Source of the DNA: an uncultured Spirochaetota bacterium
GTDB lineage: Bacteria; Spirochaetota; Spirochaetia; JAFGXN01
Assembly (NCBI GenBank): GCA_944390005.1
Contig: CALXOJ010000012.1
Location: forward strand, 1 to 55,834
Length of the DNA stretch: 55,834 nt
Direction: 5' to 3'
In this document: one piece after another, positions 8,047 to 16,295 of the stretch
How positions within the stretch are numbered: position 1 is the first letter of the stretch
Layout: each line of letters opens with the position of its first letter
Notes under the pieces: model-generated
Database searches by the model: none
Seen by the model: only the letters and a program-made list of their open reading frames with translations
What the model was told of the DNA's origin: nothing
Translations under genes and position numbers: made by a program

Positions 8047-9126
8047 ATGAATGTTTTACTTGTGGAAGATAATCTGTTAGATGTGGAATCATGTCGAGAG
8101 TATGCAAAATTAATTGGAAAAGATATGGAAATAATTGTTGTCAACTCTGTAGAAGATGCTGCTGCCCAATTATCCAAAAACGATATAGATGTTGCAATTA
8201 TTGATATAAGATTAGGTACACGTGGAGGAGAAGGAAATGATGTAGTTAAGAACATGAGAGATTTGGCGTTACGGATTCCGACAGTTGTACATACAGGAAC
8301 GCCGGGATTGGTAGAAGAAGATGTGTCAATTCTCAAAATCTATACAAAGGGCGAAGTTGAATATGGTGATATTTTACGTTACCTTTATTCAGTATATGAG
8401 ACTGGAATAACCAAAATATTAGGGAAAAAAGGTTTCCTAGAGAAGGAAATAAATAAATTTTATCGTGATGTATTTCTTAAACAAAAAGACATATGGATAA
8501 AAAAAGTTTCTGAGAATTCAGATTCAAAGATGATAAGGGAATCTCTTTTAAGAGTAACTTTATATCATTTAGAACAATATTTGGAAGTTTTATCAAACAC
8601 TCCTTTTTATGAAGAGTTCTATTTATACTGCGCAGATTCTGAGTATCATACAGGATCTCTACTTATTGATAATAAAACAAAAAAAAGTTATATAATCATG
8701 TCTCCGGAATGTGATTTGAAAATACGGGAAGTGAAAGGAAAGCAAAAAAGAAATATAGAATATATTACAATGTGCGAAATTGATGCGATTGAGTCGTGTG
8801 GGTTCATATTAAGGGATAATATAGTTAAAGATATCTCAAACCTGCAGAATCACCCGTTGTTTGGAAAATTGACAAACACAAAAGGCTCTTGCCATTGGAT
8901 TCCTCCAATAGATGAATTTGACGGGGGATTAATAAATTTTACAAAAATCATAACTCGCAAAGAAGATGACATAAGGAATTCTTTTAAGTTGGAACAGTTT
9001 AGAATTTCTCTCCCGTATATAAAAAATATACTTGCAAGATTTTCAGCATATTATGGTCGTCAAGGACAACCAGATCTGGATATAAAGCCATACCTATGTA
9101 GGTTAGATAAATTAATACAGTCATAA
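8047..9126 (+). CDS. receiver-domain protein with uncharacterised C-terminal domain
   Basis: A 359-residue protein. Residues 1-115 form a response-regulator receiver: acidic pocket E7/D8, phospho-acceptor D53 in AIIDIR, Thr83 and Lys101 in the switch positions. There is no DNA-binding domain. Residues ~120-359 are a domain I cannot name. They have conserved-looking points IIMSPECDL, TMCEID, CHWIPPID, GGLINF and FSAYYGRQGQPD, whose Cys, His and Arg could be catalytic or metal-binding. ATG 8047 follows AAAGGAGAAAAG and directly abuts the kinase stop, so the two are surely co-translated. In the locus it sits between the kinase-like gene and mcrB, so phosphorylation may gate the restriction pair or release an effector. 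That function is inferred only. Confidence 0.8.
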   Translation: MNVLLVEDNLLDVESCREYAKLIGKDMEIIVVNSVEDAAAQLSKNDIDVAIIDIRLGTRGGEGNDVVKNMRDLALRIPTVVHTGTPGLVEEDVSILKIYTKGEVEYGDILRYLYSVYETGITKILGKKGFLEKEINKFYRDVFLKQKDIWIKKVSENSDSKMIRESLLRVTLYHLEQYLEVLSNTPFYEEFYLYCADSEYHTGSLLIDNKTKKSYIIMSPECDLKIREVKGKQKRNIEYITMCEIDAIESCGFILRDNIVKDISNLQNHPLFGKLTNTKGSCHWIPPIDEFDGGLINFTKIITRKEDDIRNSFKLEQFRISLPYIKNILARFSAYYGRQGQPDLDIKPYLCRLDKLIQS

Positions 9127-9166
9127 TCAATTAGCGGTATTATTCATTGAAGGATGTGGGAACAAT

Positions 9167-10624
9167 ATGAGAGAACTACATTTAGATACAAATGCAAAAA
9201 GAGCAGCAAAAGAAATATTTGATATGCTCTATCATATTGATAAGTTTCAGTCAATAATTCGTCTTTTTCAGTGTGATACAAATATCAAGATAGATACTTC
9301 AGAGCTTGGATCGCCAAACTATTTAAGGTATGTATTTGTAACAAGTTCTTCCAAAATGTATAATAACACAATACGTACATTTACGGAAAAAGATTATAAA
9401 ATTACAGTTAATGATGAAAATATTGTTTGCCGGTTGACGACACAATGGTACAATTTTGATGTAAAATATGGTACATCCGGCGACAGTAATTATTTGGATG
9501 CTGTCAAACAACTTGTAAATAAATATTATAATGGAATCTTGCATATTGAAAGTGATTATAAAATTACATACGTAGAATTTAATTCTCAAATAGGAATTAA
9601 AAACGCAATAAAATTTGAAAATCATTTTATTGATATTCCCCCCCGTTACATCACCGCCCTTCTTGCCAAACCGTTTGTTATTCTAACGGGAAATTCGGGA
9701 ACGGGGAAAACCCGTATAGCCAGGCGGTTTGCCGAATATCTGAAAAAAGAAAACGAAATCGGGGAAAGCAACATTCTCATCGTTCCCGTGGGTGCGGATT
9801 GGACAGACAACACAAAGATTTTGGGCTATTTCAATCCTCTGGCCGATGACGGGGCGGGTGTTTATGTCAAAACGGAAATTTTCCGGTTTTTGGAACGGGC
9901 AAATGCCAATCCTCAAATTCCTTTTTTTCTGATTTTGGATGAAATGAATCTTTCCCATGTGGAACGGTATTTTTCCGATTTTTTGAGCAAAATGGAAATT
10001 CCCGGCAGTGTGTTTACAATTGACGGTTACGGAACCCTGCCTTATCCGAAAAACCTCTTTGTAACGGGAACCGTCAATATTGATGAAACGACTTATATGT
10101 TCAGTCCCAAGGTTTTGGACAGAGCCAATGTCCTTGAATTTAAGCCGGAAAAGGATTCTGTTTTGACTTCTCTGACTGCAGAAATGAAAGAAGAGTCTTT
10201 GGCAGCAGAGCCCGGCATGGCGGAAGGTTTTTTGCAGTTGGCCGAAAAAATCCGCAATGCACCGGCAACGGATTATAACAATATTGATTTTACTGCTGCG
10301 GAACCGATTTTATCGGACCTTTACGATATTTTGCAAAAGGCCGGTTTCGAATTTGCTTTCCGGACTGTTAAAGAAATCCGTCAGTATCTGATTGCTGCTT
10401 ACGAATTGGCAGAGGAAAAGGAAAGTTTCACTCTGAACGGGCATCTTGATATTCAGATTTTGCAGAAAATCCTTCCCAAAATTTACGGAAACCGTCAGCA
10501 GGTAGGCACTTTGCTGGAAGAACTCAAAGCCTTTTTTGAAAAAGAAAATTTTCAAAAAAGTTTGCAGAAAGTCACTCAAATGGCAGAACGGTTAAGCCGT
10601 TTTCAGTTTGTCAGCTTTGTCTAA
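9167..10624 (+). CDS. McrB-like AAA+ GTPase/ATPase, restriction motor subunit
   Basis: A 485-residue protein with an N-terminal region of about 157 residues (no family recognised, the usual place of the DNA-recognition domain) and an McrB-type AAA+ module. The module shows Walker A GNSGTGKT (175-182), Walker B FFLILDEMNLSHVERYFSDF and the sensor segment TGTVNIDETTYMFSPKVLDR, close to the McrB signature. It should translocate DNA and activate the nuclease encoded next. Base composition changes within the gene: 9541-9600 has 13 G/C in 60, 9661-9720 has 28 in 60. The break is near 9638, at a C7 run, between the two domains. The next gene starts five bases after the stop. Confidence 0.9.
   Translation: MRELHLDTNAKRAAKEIFDMLYHIDKFQSIIRLFQCDTNIKIDTSELGSPNYLRYVFVTSSSKMYNNTIRTFTEKDYKITVNDENIVCRLTTQWYNFDVKYGTSGDSNYLDAVKQLVNKYYNGILHIESDYKITYVEFNSQIGIKNAIKFENHFIDIPPRYITALLAKPFVILTGNSGTGKTRIARRFAEYLKKENEIGESNILIVPVGADWTDNTKILGYFNPLADDGAGVYVKTEIFRFLERANANPQIPFFLILDEMNLSHVERYFSDFLSKMEIPGSVFTIDGYGTLPYPKNLFVTGTVNIDETTYMFSPKVLDRANVLEFKPEKDSVLTSLTAEMKEESLAAEPGMAEGFLQLAEKIRNAPATDYNNIDFTAAEPILSDLYDILQKAGFEFAFRTVKEIRQYLIAAYELAEEKESFTLNGHLDIQILQKILPKIYGNRQQVGTLLEELKAFFEKENFQKSLQKVTQMAERLSRFQFVSFV
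9638..9644 (+). repeat. C7 run at the domain and composition boundary in the mcrB-like gene
   Basis: Seven Cs encode the Ile-Pro-Pro-Arg junction ahead of the AAA+ module. They mark the point where very AT-rich sequence turns into genome-like sequence. It is a possible recombination point or slippage site. Confidence 0.45.
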
Positions 10625-10629
10625 ACATT

Positions 10630-13002
10630 ATGAAAATAGCGGCCGTTTCACTGCAACTGGAAAAGGACACTTTTGCCGTTGTCTATCCTTGCGGAAAAAC
10701 AGACGGAACAGGACTCTCTTTTACGGAAACGAATGACGGAATCGGATTATACCGTGCGGAGAAAGAGACAGACGGCTTTTTTGATTATGTTGATGAAGAA
10801 AACAGCCGTTTCCGGAAATTACGGCTCAAAGAAACAGTGCGTTATGTCTGCCGGATAGACGCTCCCTGCTGGGAAACAAAACAGCGTGTTTATCCGCTCC
10901 TGCCGGATGAAAACAGTCAGATGTTTAAGGTCGAAAAAGACAACGACCGTATCGTATTCCAATTTATCGGTTATCTCGGCAAAAGTGAGCTTCGGTTTGG
11001 AGAATCGGGTATCTGTCTGCCGTTTGAAGTTGTTCCCGACAAATTCGATTATGAAGCGGATTATGTCCGTCTGACGGAAGCTCTGGCACAACAGTGTTCG
11101 CTTCTTTTAATGAATGCTGTCAGTCCGGTTTCTCTTAATTATTCGGCAACGGATAAAGAGCAGACACATCTTATCGAACAGTTCATCTTTTTAAAAACAG
11201 TCTGTTCTCCGCAAAATCTGGATAACTGTTATTTATCTGTTAAAAGGAATCCGGATCGGCATTTGGTAAAAGAAACGGAAATTCGTCCCATAGGAACAGG
11301 CCTTCCTTCACAACGTTTTTTTACCAATCCGTTTTCTTACAGCCGCGGATGGCAAAAGGTTAGGCAGAACCGCTTTCTTCCGCAGGAAGCTGCTGTGACA
11401 CGCAAATATGACAGTTATGATACGGCAGCGAACCGCTTTCTTCGGTTTGCCCTTGAATCGTTTCTTGTTCTGACAGAAAAAGTCCTTGACAGACTGAAAG
11501 AATCTCTGGAGTCAGAATATTACCTCGACGCAAAAAAGATCAAAGAAAAAACCGAGACATTTCTTCAGGATTCTCTTTTTGATGATGTGGGAATCATGTC
11601 TGTTTTACCGGTCAATAATCAGATTCTTGAAAAAAGAGAAGGATATTATCAGATATTCAAAGCATTTTCCATGATGACGCTCGCCCTAAAGCTGGACTGG
11701 GACGGAAAAGATGATATTTATCGGGGAAAGGCCAAAAATACGGCATTACTGTATGAGTATTGGCTCTTTTTTGCACTGAATCAGCTCTTAAAACAAATCG
11801 GCTGTGAGACAGGAAATGACAGTGAAGAGTCCGACGTGCCATTGTTTATTGAGGAAAAAGGAGAATTTCGGATTTCTTTAAAACAGGGAAAGTCATCGTG
11901 TCAAAAATACAGTTATCGGCATCTGAATGTCAATCTTTATTATAACTTTGTCTTTTCACAACAGCGATTTTCTCCCTCCAGTTACAGGGGTTCCTATTCG
12001 CAGTCATTCCGTCCCGATTATACAATAGAAATTTGGGACAAACATCAGTCAAGAAAAGAGGCAGTTCGGACAGGAACGGTGTCCTATCTTCATTTTGATG
12101 CCAAGTATCGTTTAAATAATTTAACGGAATTGTTCGGGGCGGAAACAGATGAGAAATTGAATGAAGACGAAGATAGATTCTTTTCCCGGGAAGAACGCGA
12201 CGAGTCTGTAAAAACCTATAAACGGGGAGACCTGTTTAAAATGCATGCTTACAATGATGCCATCCGACGGACAGTCGGCAGTTATATTTTGTATCCGGGA
12301 ACAGAAAAAAAGCGGTATTCCGATTACGAAGAGATTTTGCCGGGAGTCGGCGCGTTTTGTTTCCGGCCGTCGGATGAAGAAAAAAACAGTCATGAGTTGC
12401 GGCTCTTTATCAAAGCGGTGTTGGATGAAAAATCGGCAAACTGTTCCCGGGAATTTCGAAAAACATTTTTTGAAAATATGATTATACAGCAACCGTCAGA
12501 AAGAAAAGAGACTTTTCCTTCGACTGAAAATGACAGCTTGTTTCTTCTGGGGTTTTTCAAACAGAATTATTATCAGTTTCTTAAAGACCAAAATTATCTG
12601 TCATTTTCACATAATGACAGCAAAGAATTCTATTTTTATTACTACGCTGTCAAAAACGGGTTTGTTTATCCCTCTCATCCGGATATAGCCGGGGTAAAGC
12701 GGTTCTGTTGTTTTTTAAATACAAAGCAGACCGAAAAAGATGTGGAAATAGAGCCGTGGTCGGCAGAAATTCTTTCCACAGAATTGGTGTCTTCGGAAAA
12801 ACTGCGCAATTTATTAAACGATATCGGCTATTTTCCCGAGTCACTTTCGGCAGAGTTTTATTTTTTGGTGCGTCTAAAAAATGCGAGACCTTTTTCCAAG
12901 GAAGAAAAGCAGATTATCAGTCACAGTCTTTATCCGGGAAATGATTTACTGAACGCTTTTTCACCCAAAGTGGTGAGTCGGGATATGATATCAGGTCTGT
13001 AG
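10630..13002 (+). CDS. McrC-like DUF2357 protein with PD-(D/E)XK nuclease
   Basis: A 790-residue partner of the McrB-like protein. The N-terminal two thirds match the DUF2357 type of McrC-like proteins. These couple an adaptor region with many beta strands to a nuclease. The nuclease motif is visible as RPDYTIEIW (Asp463) followed by YLHFDAKYR (Asp490, Lys492), the classic PD-(D/E)XK spacing. A further ~110 residues after residue 680, starting near FVYPSHPDIAG, form an extra C-terminal domain I cannot assign. The start ATG is five bases after the mcrB stop. Composition is closer to the chromosome than to the AT-rich front of the operon. It probably cuts DNA lacking the methyltransferase's mark; the alternative, cutting modified DNA as in true McrBC, is less likely next to a methyltransferase. 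Confidence 0.85.
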   Translation: MKIAAVSLQLEKDTFAVVYPCGKTDGTGLSFTETNDGIGLYRAEKETDGFFDYVDEENSRFRKLRLKETVRYVCRIDAPCWETKQRVYPLLPDENSQMFKVEKDNDRIVFQFIGYLGKSELRFGESGICLPFEVVPDKFDYEADYVRLTEALAQQCSLLLMNAVSPVSLNYSATDKEQTHLIEQFIFLKTVCSPQNLDNCYLSVKRNPDRHLVKETEIRPIGTGLPSQRFFTNPFSYSRGWQKVRQNRFLPQEAAVTRKYDSYDTAANRFLRFALESFLVLTEKVLDRLKESLESEYYLDAKKIKEKTETFLQDSLFDDVGIMSVLPVNNQILEKREGYYQIFKAFSMMTLALKLDWDGKDDIYRGKAKNTALLYEYWLFFALNQLLKQIGCETGNDSEESDVPLFIEEKGEFRISLKQGKSSCQKYSYRHLNVNLYYNFVFSQQRFSPSSYRGSYSQSFRPDYTIEIWDKHQSRKEAVRTGTVSYLHFDAKYRLNNLTELFGAETDEKLNEDEDRFFSREERDESVKTYKRGDLFKMHAYNDAIRRTVGSYILYPGTEKKRYSDYEEILPGVGAFCFRPSDEEKNSHELRLFIKAVLDEKSANCSREFRKTFFENMIIQQPSERKETFPSTENDSLFLLGFFKQNYYQFLKDQNYLSFSHNDSKEFYFYYYAVKNGFVYPSHPDIAGVKRFCCFLNTKQTEKDVEIEPWSAEILSTELVSSEKLRNLLNDIGYFPESLSAEFYFLVRLKNARPFSKEEKQIISHSLYPGNDLLNAFSPKVVSRDMISGL

Positions 13003-13174
13003 GCTGACCGCTTCAAAAATTGTTTTTTACCGCCTTTTCTATCTCATCGGCACAGGAATTCAGTTCTTTTTTGATTTAATTTCTACAAATATAGATGTTT
13101 TCCTATAGGTTATGAGATTCTTCACCGTTTTCTCCATGCCTTACGGGTATAGAAACCCATAACGACGAAATATT

Positions 13175-13202
13175 TTGCATTTTTCCGCGAATCGGTTAAG
13201 AT
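13175..13202 (+). promoter_or_regulatory. candidate promoter for the exported flavodoxin operon
   Basis: TTGCAT (13175-13180) and TAAGAT (13197-13202) are separated by 16 bases. This is a moderate match about 48 bases before the ATG at 13250. Confidence 0.4.
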
Positions 13203-13249
13203 AAGATTATCCGTTGCGAAAACGGAAAAATATTTTTTCGGAGGGAAAA

Positions 13250-13816
13250 ATGAAAATGAAACAACTGCTTTCACTGCTGATGATGGGCGCGGCGGGAATC
13301 TCCGCGTTTGCGGCCGACGGAAAAAAAGAAAACGGAATTCTGGTCGTCTACTTCTCGTGGTCTTCCGCACAAAATACAAAACAGATGGCCGAAGAGATTG
13401 CATCGGCCGTCGGGGCGGATCTGTTTCGCATCGAAACGGCAGAGGCTTATCCCGCAGATTACAATCAAACCGTACGCATTGCCAAGGAAGAGGTGCAAAA
13501 AAATGCCCGGCCGCAGCTGAAAACAACCGTGACACAGGCGGAAATGGACCGCTACGATACGGTTTTCGTCGGTTATCCCGTCTGGTGGTACGACGCACCG
13601 ATGGCGGTATATACGTTTCTCGAATCATTCGATTTGAGCGGCAAAACGGTCATTCCGTTTGCGACCTCCGGGGGCAGCGGGTTGAGCGACCGGAATTTGC
13701 GGGCAAAAATAACCGCAACGTTTAAGGACGGGCTTTGCATTGCCGGTTACCGTCCCGGAGAAAGCAGCCGCCGGCAGATAACAAAATGGCTGTCGGGTTT
13801 GGGTTTTGTCGAATAG
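13250..13816 (+). CDS. exported flavodoxin
   Basis: A 188-residue flavodoxin-fold protein with a cleavable signal peptide (hydrophobic stretch ending AGISAFAAD, residues ~5-22). The FMN-binding loop appears as YFSWSSAQNTKQMAEEI, and GYPVWWYDAP and ATSGGSGLSD are the other flavin contacts of the family. The ATG at 13250 is preceded by GGAGGG at 13240-13245; an upstream TTG in frame is not used. It likely works as an electron carrier or FMN-dependent reductase in the periplasm. It heads a three-gene operon with a cyclophilin-like lipoprotein and a DUF4405 membrane protein. Confidence 0.85.
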   Translation: MKMKQLLSLLMMGAAGISAFAADGKKENGILVVYFSWSSAQNTKQMAEEIASAVGADLFRIETAEAYPADYNQTVRIAKEEVQKNARPQLKTTVTQAEMDRYDTVFVGYPVWWYDAPMAVYTFLESFDLSGKTVIPFATSGGSGLSDRNLRAKITATFKDGLCIAGYRPGESSRRQITKWLSGLGFVE

Positions 13817-13829
13817 AGGACGGAAGACC

Positions 13830-14321
13830 GTGAAGATCGCAAAGATTTTGTTCGGACTCTTACTGACGGGACTCTCCGCCTGTCTCTTTGCGGGCGGCGG
13901 ACAGGAACAGGAAGAAAGCGAATCGGTCGAAGGAATGCGGGTGCGAATGACATTCGCAAACGAAACGGTGACGATTCGTCTGGAAAACACACCGGCGGCA
14001 CGGGCACTTGCGGCCCGTTTGGAAGAAGGTGCGCTGACGCTGACTTTTTCCGATTTTGCCGGAAACGAAAAAATCGCCTCACCCGATCCGCCGCTGGTCT
14101 TTACCGATACGGAGGGGTGCGATCCCGATACCGGTGATTTGACCGTTTATATTCCCTGGGGGAATTTGGCCGCCTTTTACAGAGACAGCTCCGGATTTTC
14201 CCGTGATTTGGCGAAAATCGGCCGTTTCGAGGATGACGGCATCAGCCGGCTGGCGGCACAGAGAGAAGCCTTTTCCGCTGTCTGGGAAGCGGTCGAAAAT
14301 GAAGAGAATAGCGAAAGATGA
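13830..14321 (+). CDS. cyclophilin-like fold lipoprotein
   Basis: A 163-residue protein that I start at GTG 13830, with AGAGGA upstream. A lipobox ends LTGLSAC at about residue 16. The mature part has the bacterial cyclophilin-like fold signature: MRVRMTFANETVTIRLENT at the front, then LTLTFSDFAGNEKI and GDLTVYIPWGNLAAFYRD. These proteins are small beta barrels often found beside flavodoxins, and their biochemical role is not settled. The gene starts 13 bases after the flavodoxin stop and overlaps the next gene in an ATGA. Confidence 0.8.
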   Translation: MKIAKILFGLLLTGLSACLFAGGGQEQEESESVEGMRVRMTFANETVTIRLENTPAARALAARLEEGALTLTFSDFAGNEKIASPDPPLVFTDTEGCDPDTGDLTVYIPWGNLAAFYRDSSGFSRDLAKIGRFEDDGISRLAAQREAFSAVWEAVENEENSER

Positions 14322-14836
14322 AGATGATCTTTACCCTGAAAATGACAGTCGATTTGGCGATGATCATCGTTCTGCATTGTCTGAGCGGTTATCATCTTTT
14401 CGGGAATCGGGCGCACGAGATTCTCGGGATTCTGTTTTTTGTTCTGTTTCTGATTCATAACGGACTGAATGCCCGGCAGTACCGGTTTCTGCTGCGCGGG
14501 CGGGGAGCCTATCCGATTGTGAGAACGGCAGTAATTGCCCTTTTGTGGGTCTGCATCGCGGCGGATGCCGGCAGTGCGCTTGTGATTGCCCGCGACACGG
14601 TTCCGCAGGGATGGTCGCTGCCGGGGGCGGTCGCCTTTATCCTCCGTCGGCTGTACAGCGATCTGTTTCTGCTGTCGGAATTCAAATTCATGAACTTCGG
14701 CGAAAGCCCGTTCCGTTTTTTTGCCGATTCGATCTGTATGATGATTCTTTTTGCCGTTCTCGGTTGGGGATTGAAGAAAGGAACGGAACGGCTGCCGGCT
14801 TTCGGAACAAAACCGTCACCGCAAAAGAATTCATAA
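14318..14836 (+). CDS. DUF4405 membrane protein
   Basis: A 172-residue integral membrane protein with four or so helices. The N-terminal helix region (LHCLSGYHLFGNRAHEILG) and the next helix (LFLIHNGLNARQY) carry the histidines typical of DUF4405 proteins. Their placement inside helices would suit b-type heme ligands. With the exported flavodoxin and cyclophilin-like lipoprotein it may pass electrons across the inner membrane to a periplasmic acceptor; this is an inference from family and context. A bidirectional terminator follows immediately. Confidence 0.75.
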   Translation: MKMIFTLKMTVDLAMIIVLHCLSGYHLFGNRAHEILGILFFVLFLIHNGLNARQYRFLLRGRGAYPIVRTAVIALLWVCIAADAGSALVIARDTVPQGWSLPGAVAFILRRLYSDLFLLSEFKFMNFGESPFRFFADSICMMILFAVLGWGLKKGTERLPAFGTKPSPQKNS

Positions 14837-14840
14837 AAAA

Positions 14841-14870
14841 ACTCCGGCAGAACGCCGGAGTCAGTTTTTT
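14841..14870. terminator. bidirectional intrinsic terminator
   Basis: ACTCCGGC (14841-14848) pairs with GCCGGAGT (14854-14861). A T run at 14865-14870 serves the plus strand and an A run at 14835-14840 serves the minus-strand trpB gene. Confidence 0.9.
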
Positions 14871-14893
14871 CGAATTATCGGTTTTCCCGCAAA

Positions 14894-16276
14894 TCAGAAT
14901 TCGTTTCCGGGGAATCGAGGAATGCCGTCGAATCCCTTTTTCAAGTCGGCGTCAGTCGGAATAAAGTCCGTCATTTTGCCGTCGTTGAAAGATTCGTAGG
15001 CCTTCATATCAAAGTAGCCGGTTCCGGTGAGCCCGAAGAGAATCGTTTTCGCTTCACCGCTCTCTTTGCAAGCGAGCGCTTCGTCGATCGCCGCTTTGAT
15101 TGCATGGCTGCTTTCAGGTGCAGGCAGAATTCCTTCGACGCGGGCGAACATCTCAGCCGCCTTGAATACCTCTGTTTGCTCAACAGTGCGTGCTTCCATA
15201 TATCCGTCGTGATACAGCTGTGACAGAACCGAGCTCATACCGTGGTAGCGCAGTCCGCCGGCATGATTGGCGGCCGGCATAAAGCCCGAACCGAGCGTGT
15301 ACATCTTTGCCAGCGGACACACTTTTCCCGTATCGCAGTAATCGTAGGCGAAAACGCCGCGGGTCAGACTGGGACACGAAGCCGGTTCAGCAGCAATAAA
15401 ACGCATATTGTTTTTGCCTTGCAGTTTTTCTCCCATAAACGGCGCAATCAATCCGCCCAAGTTGGAACCGCCGCCGGCGCAGCCGATAACAATATCGGGA
15501 ACAATATCGTACTTATCCATCGCAATTTTCGTTTCCAATCCAATAATCGACTGATGCAGCAGAACTTGCGAAAGCACGCTTCCCAAAACGTAGCGGTAAC
15601 CCTCATGCGTAACAGCCGCCTCCACCGCCTCGGAAATGGCACAGCCAAGACTGCCGTTTGAATCGGGAAACTCCGCCAGAATCTTGCGGCCGACTTCGGT
15701 CGTATTTGACGGCGACGGCGTTACCTGCGCTCCGTAAGTGCGCATCACTTCGCGGCGGAACGGTTTTTGTTCATACGAACACTTTACCATATAAACACGG
15801 CAATCCAAACCGAGATAAGCGCACGCCATGGAGAGTGCCGTTCCCCATTGCCCCGCACCCGTTTCAGTTGTCACACCTTTTAATCCCTGTTCTTTGGCGT
15901 AATACGCCTGCGCTACGGCGGAGTTGAGCTTATGACTGCCGCTGGTATTGTTGCCTTCAAATTTATAATAAATTTTTGCCGGTGTGTTCAGTTTTTTCTC
16001 CAAACAGTAAGCGCGAACTAATGGAGACGGCCGATACATCTTGTAAAAATCGAGAATTTCCTGCGGAATCGGAATTTCCCGATCCGTATCGTTTAGCTCC
16101 TGACGGACCAACTCGTCACAAAAAACCGCTTTGAGTTCGTCAAACGTCACAGGCTGGTGCGTTGCCGGATTCAGCAGCGGAGCCGGTTTGTTTTTCATAT
16201 CGGCACGCAGATTGTACCAGTATTTCGGCATCTCTTCTTCATGCAAATAAATTTTGTAAGGAATTTTTGAAGCCAT
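14894..16276 (-). CDS. trpB: tryptophan synthase beta chain, TrpB2 type
   Basis: A 460-residue fold-type II PLP enzyme. Its length and N-terminal extension fit the stand-alone TrpB2 class rather than classical TrpB of ~400 residues. The PLP lysine lies in NNTSGSHKLNSA, the glutamate region is TTETGAGQWGTALS, and the phosphate loop is CAGGGSNLGG. It joins indole and serine to give tryptophan, and TrpB2 proteins usually occur without TrpA nearby, as here. The ATG at 16276 has AGGGAGGT in front. Its promoter is covered by two copies of an inverted-repeat operator, so expression is almost certainly repressed by a dedicated regulator. Confidence 0.9.
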   Translation of the reverse strand: MASKIPYKIYLHEEEMPKYWYNLRADMKNKPAPLLNPATHQPVTFDELKAVFCDELVRQELNDTDREIPIPQEILDFYKMYRPSPLVRAYCLEKKLNTPAKIYYKFEGNNTSGSHKLNSAVAQAYYAKEQGLKGVTTETGAGQWGTALSMACAYLGLDCRVYMVKCSYEQKPFRREVMRTYGAQVTPSPSNTTEVGRKILAEFPDSNGSLGCAISEAVEAAVTHEGYRYVLGSVLSQVLLHQSIIGLETKIAMDKYDIVPDIVIGCAGGGSNLGGLIAPFMGEKLQGKNNMRFIAAEPASCPSLTRGVFAYDYCDTGKVCPLAKMYTLGSGFMPAANHAGGLRYHGMSSVLSQLYHDGYMEARTVEQTEVFKAAEMFARVEGILPAPESSHAIKAAIDEALACKESGEAKTILFGLTGTGYFDMKAYESFNDGKMTDFIPTDADLKKGFDGIPRFPGNEF

Positions 16277-16295
16277 AGTTTACCTCCCTGCTTCT

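Larger units (their letters stand above)
4552..13002 (+). other. five-gene methyltransferase / two-component-like / McrBC-like defence locus
   Basis: One promoter (4552-4580) serves five same-strand genes with overlaps or gaps of 40 bases or less. Known relatives in layout are the LlaJI and BsuMI systems, where C5 methyltransferases accompany McrB- and McrC-like restriction genes. The GHKL kinase-like and receiver genes in the middle are not part of those systems as I know them. No terminator is visible just after 13002; the 13003-13249 gap shows only a weak promoter. Confidence 0.75.

Noticed and set aside
9167-9640. Frameshift or gene-fusion artefact in mcrB at the C7 run
   Set aside because: The frame stays open across the run and a recognition domain followed by an AAA+ module is the normal McrB layout. 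A sequencing slip cannot be excluded but is not required.
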